A stretch of 6,147 nucleotides of DNA, from the NCBI GenBank assembly GCA_035412805.1, contig DAONVO010000115.1, positions 1 to 6,147 of the forward strand, in the 5' to 3' direction. The notes under the pieces were generated by a model. The model searched no databases. It was given only the letters and a program-made list of their open reading frames with translations, and was not told the DNA's origin. The stretch is from DTU018 sp029550685 (GTDB lineage: Bacteria; Bacillota; Syntrophomonadia; Syntrophomonadales; Syntrophomonadaceae). A program made the translations under genes and the position numbers. Shown piece after piece: positions 6,043-6,147 of this stretch (position 1 is its first letter; every line of letters starts with the position of its first letter).

Positions 6043-6147
6043 GAAATAGATCTGGCAAAAGGTTGCAGTATTCTAGTCAACCCTATCGATTGCGAAGACG
6101 GGCCTAAAAATCCGTTAAGGGCACATCGATGAAGCTTCTGGTATCGG
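6043..6147 (+). ncRNA. ole: Probable 5' end of an OLE-type large noncoding RNA (cut by window end)
   Basis: No credible protein is encoded here, but the sequence folds in an ordered way. GGTTG (6061-6065) pairs with CAACC (6078-6082) around a 12-base loop. ATCGAT (6085-6090) then pairs with ATCGAT (6125-6130), and TGC (6091-6093) with GCA (6121-6123) across a single C bulge. Inside lie a purine-rich internal loop (GAAG opposite TAAGG) and an inner stem ACGGG/TCCGT (6098-6102 with 6111-6115), capped by CCTAAAAA. OLE RNA, about 600 nt long and membrane-associated through its protein partners, is known to lie directly after ispA in nusB-folD-xseAB-ispA operons of many anaerobic or extremophilic Bacillota. 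Context and structure both fit; I have not matched the sequence to the OLE consensus. The 5' end is inferred from the promoter. An unrelated structured leader of the next gene remains possible. Confidence 0.55.

Noticed and set aside
5836..6132. Open frame of 98 codons running from inside ispA into the intergenic region.
   Set aside because: It is out of frame with the intact end of ispA, has no ribosome binding site, shows no recognisable protein features, and crosses the promoter and hairpins.
6129..6147. Possible start of a new gene (ATG at 6129, reading MKLLVS) with AAGGG upstream at 6117-6121.
   Set aside because: Only six codons are visible, and the ATG lies inside the 3' arm of the ATCGAT stem. 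Without downstream sequence, a chance start in a structured RNA is the simpler explanation.

Overview
The window is a compact, all plus-strand housekeeping segment from a Gram-positive bacterium of the phylum Bacillota. It is most likely a Clostridia member; a Syntrophomonas-like or other Desulfotomaculum-type lineage is my guess from gene order and protein style, not something I could test. The order Asp23 - AmaP - DUF2273 - nusB - TsaD-like - folD-like - xseA - xseB - ispA resembles the region between accBC and dxs in many Bacillota. Strong purine-rich ribosome binding sites and TTG/GTG starts also fit.

Left part (1-1332): a good SigA-type promoter (TTGATA, 17-base spacer, TAAAAT) precedes a soluble Asp23/Gls24 protein. 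A 9-bp terminator-like hairpin follows, then AmaP (two membrane helices plus an Asp23-like domain) and a small two-helix DUF2273 protein. Together they look like an envelope-associated Asp23 module.

Middle (1352-5010): nusB overlaps a TsaD/Kae1-family paralog. A FolD-family protein follows, then xseA and xseB (exonuclease VII). Spacings are short or overlapping, so this is probably one transcription unit. Two of these proteins are not standard. The TsaD-like protein keeps the metal ligands but has lost the N-terminal acidic pair and the usual VPE-ASR segment. The FolD-like protein keeps its folate/cyclohydrolase residues but has lost the motifs that normally bind NADP.

Right part (5021-6147): ispA (farnesyl diphosphate synthase, GTG start) is followed by 227 bases without a credible gene. 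This stretch holds an extended -10 promoter and then nested inverted repeats that run to the window edge. This position, directly downstream of ispA in a nusB-folD-xseAB-ispA operon, is where OLE RNA lies in many Bacillota. I read it as the 5' end of an OLE-type large noncoding RNA, cut off by the window end. That identification rests on context and structure, not on a sequence search.
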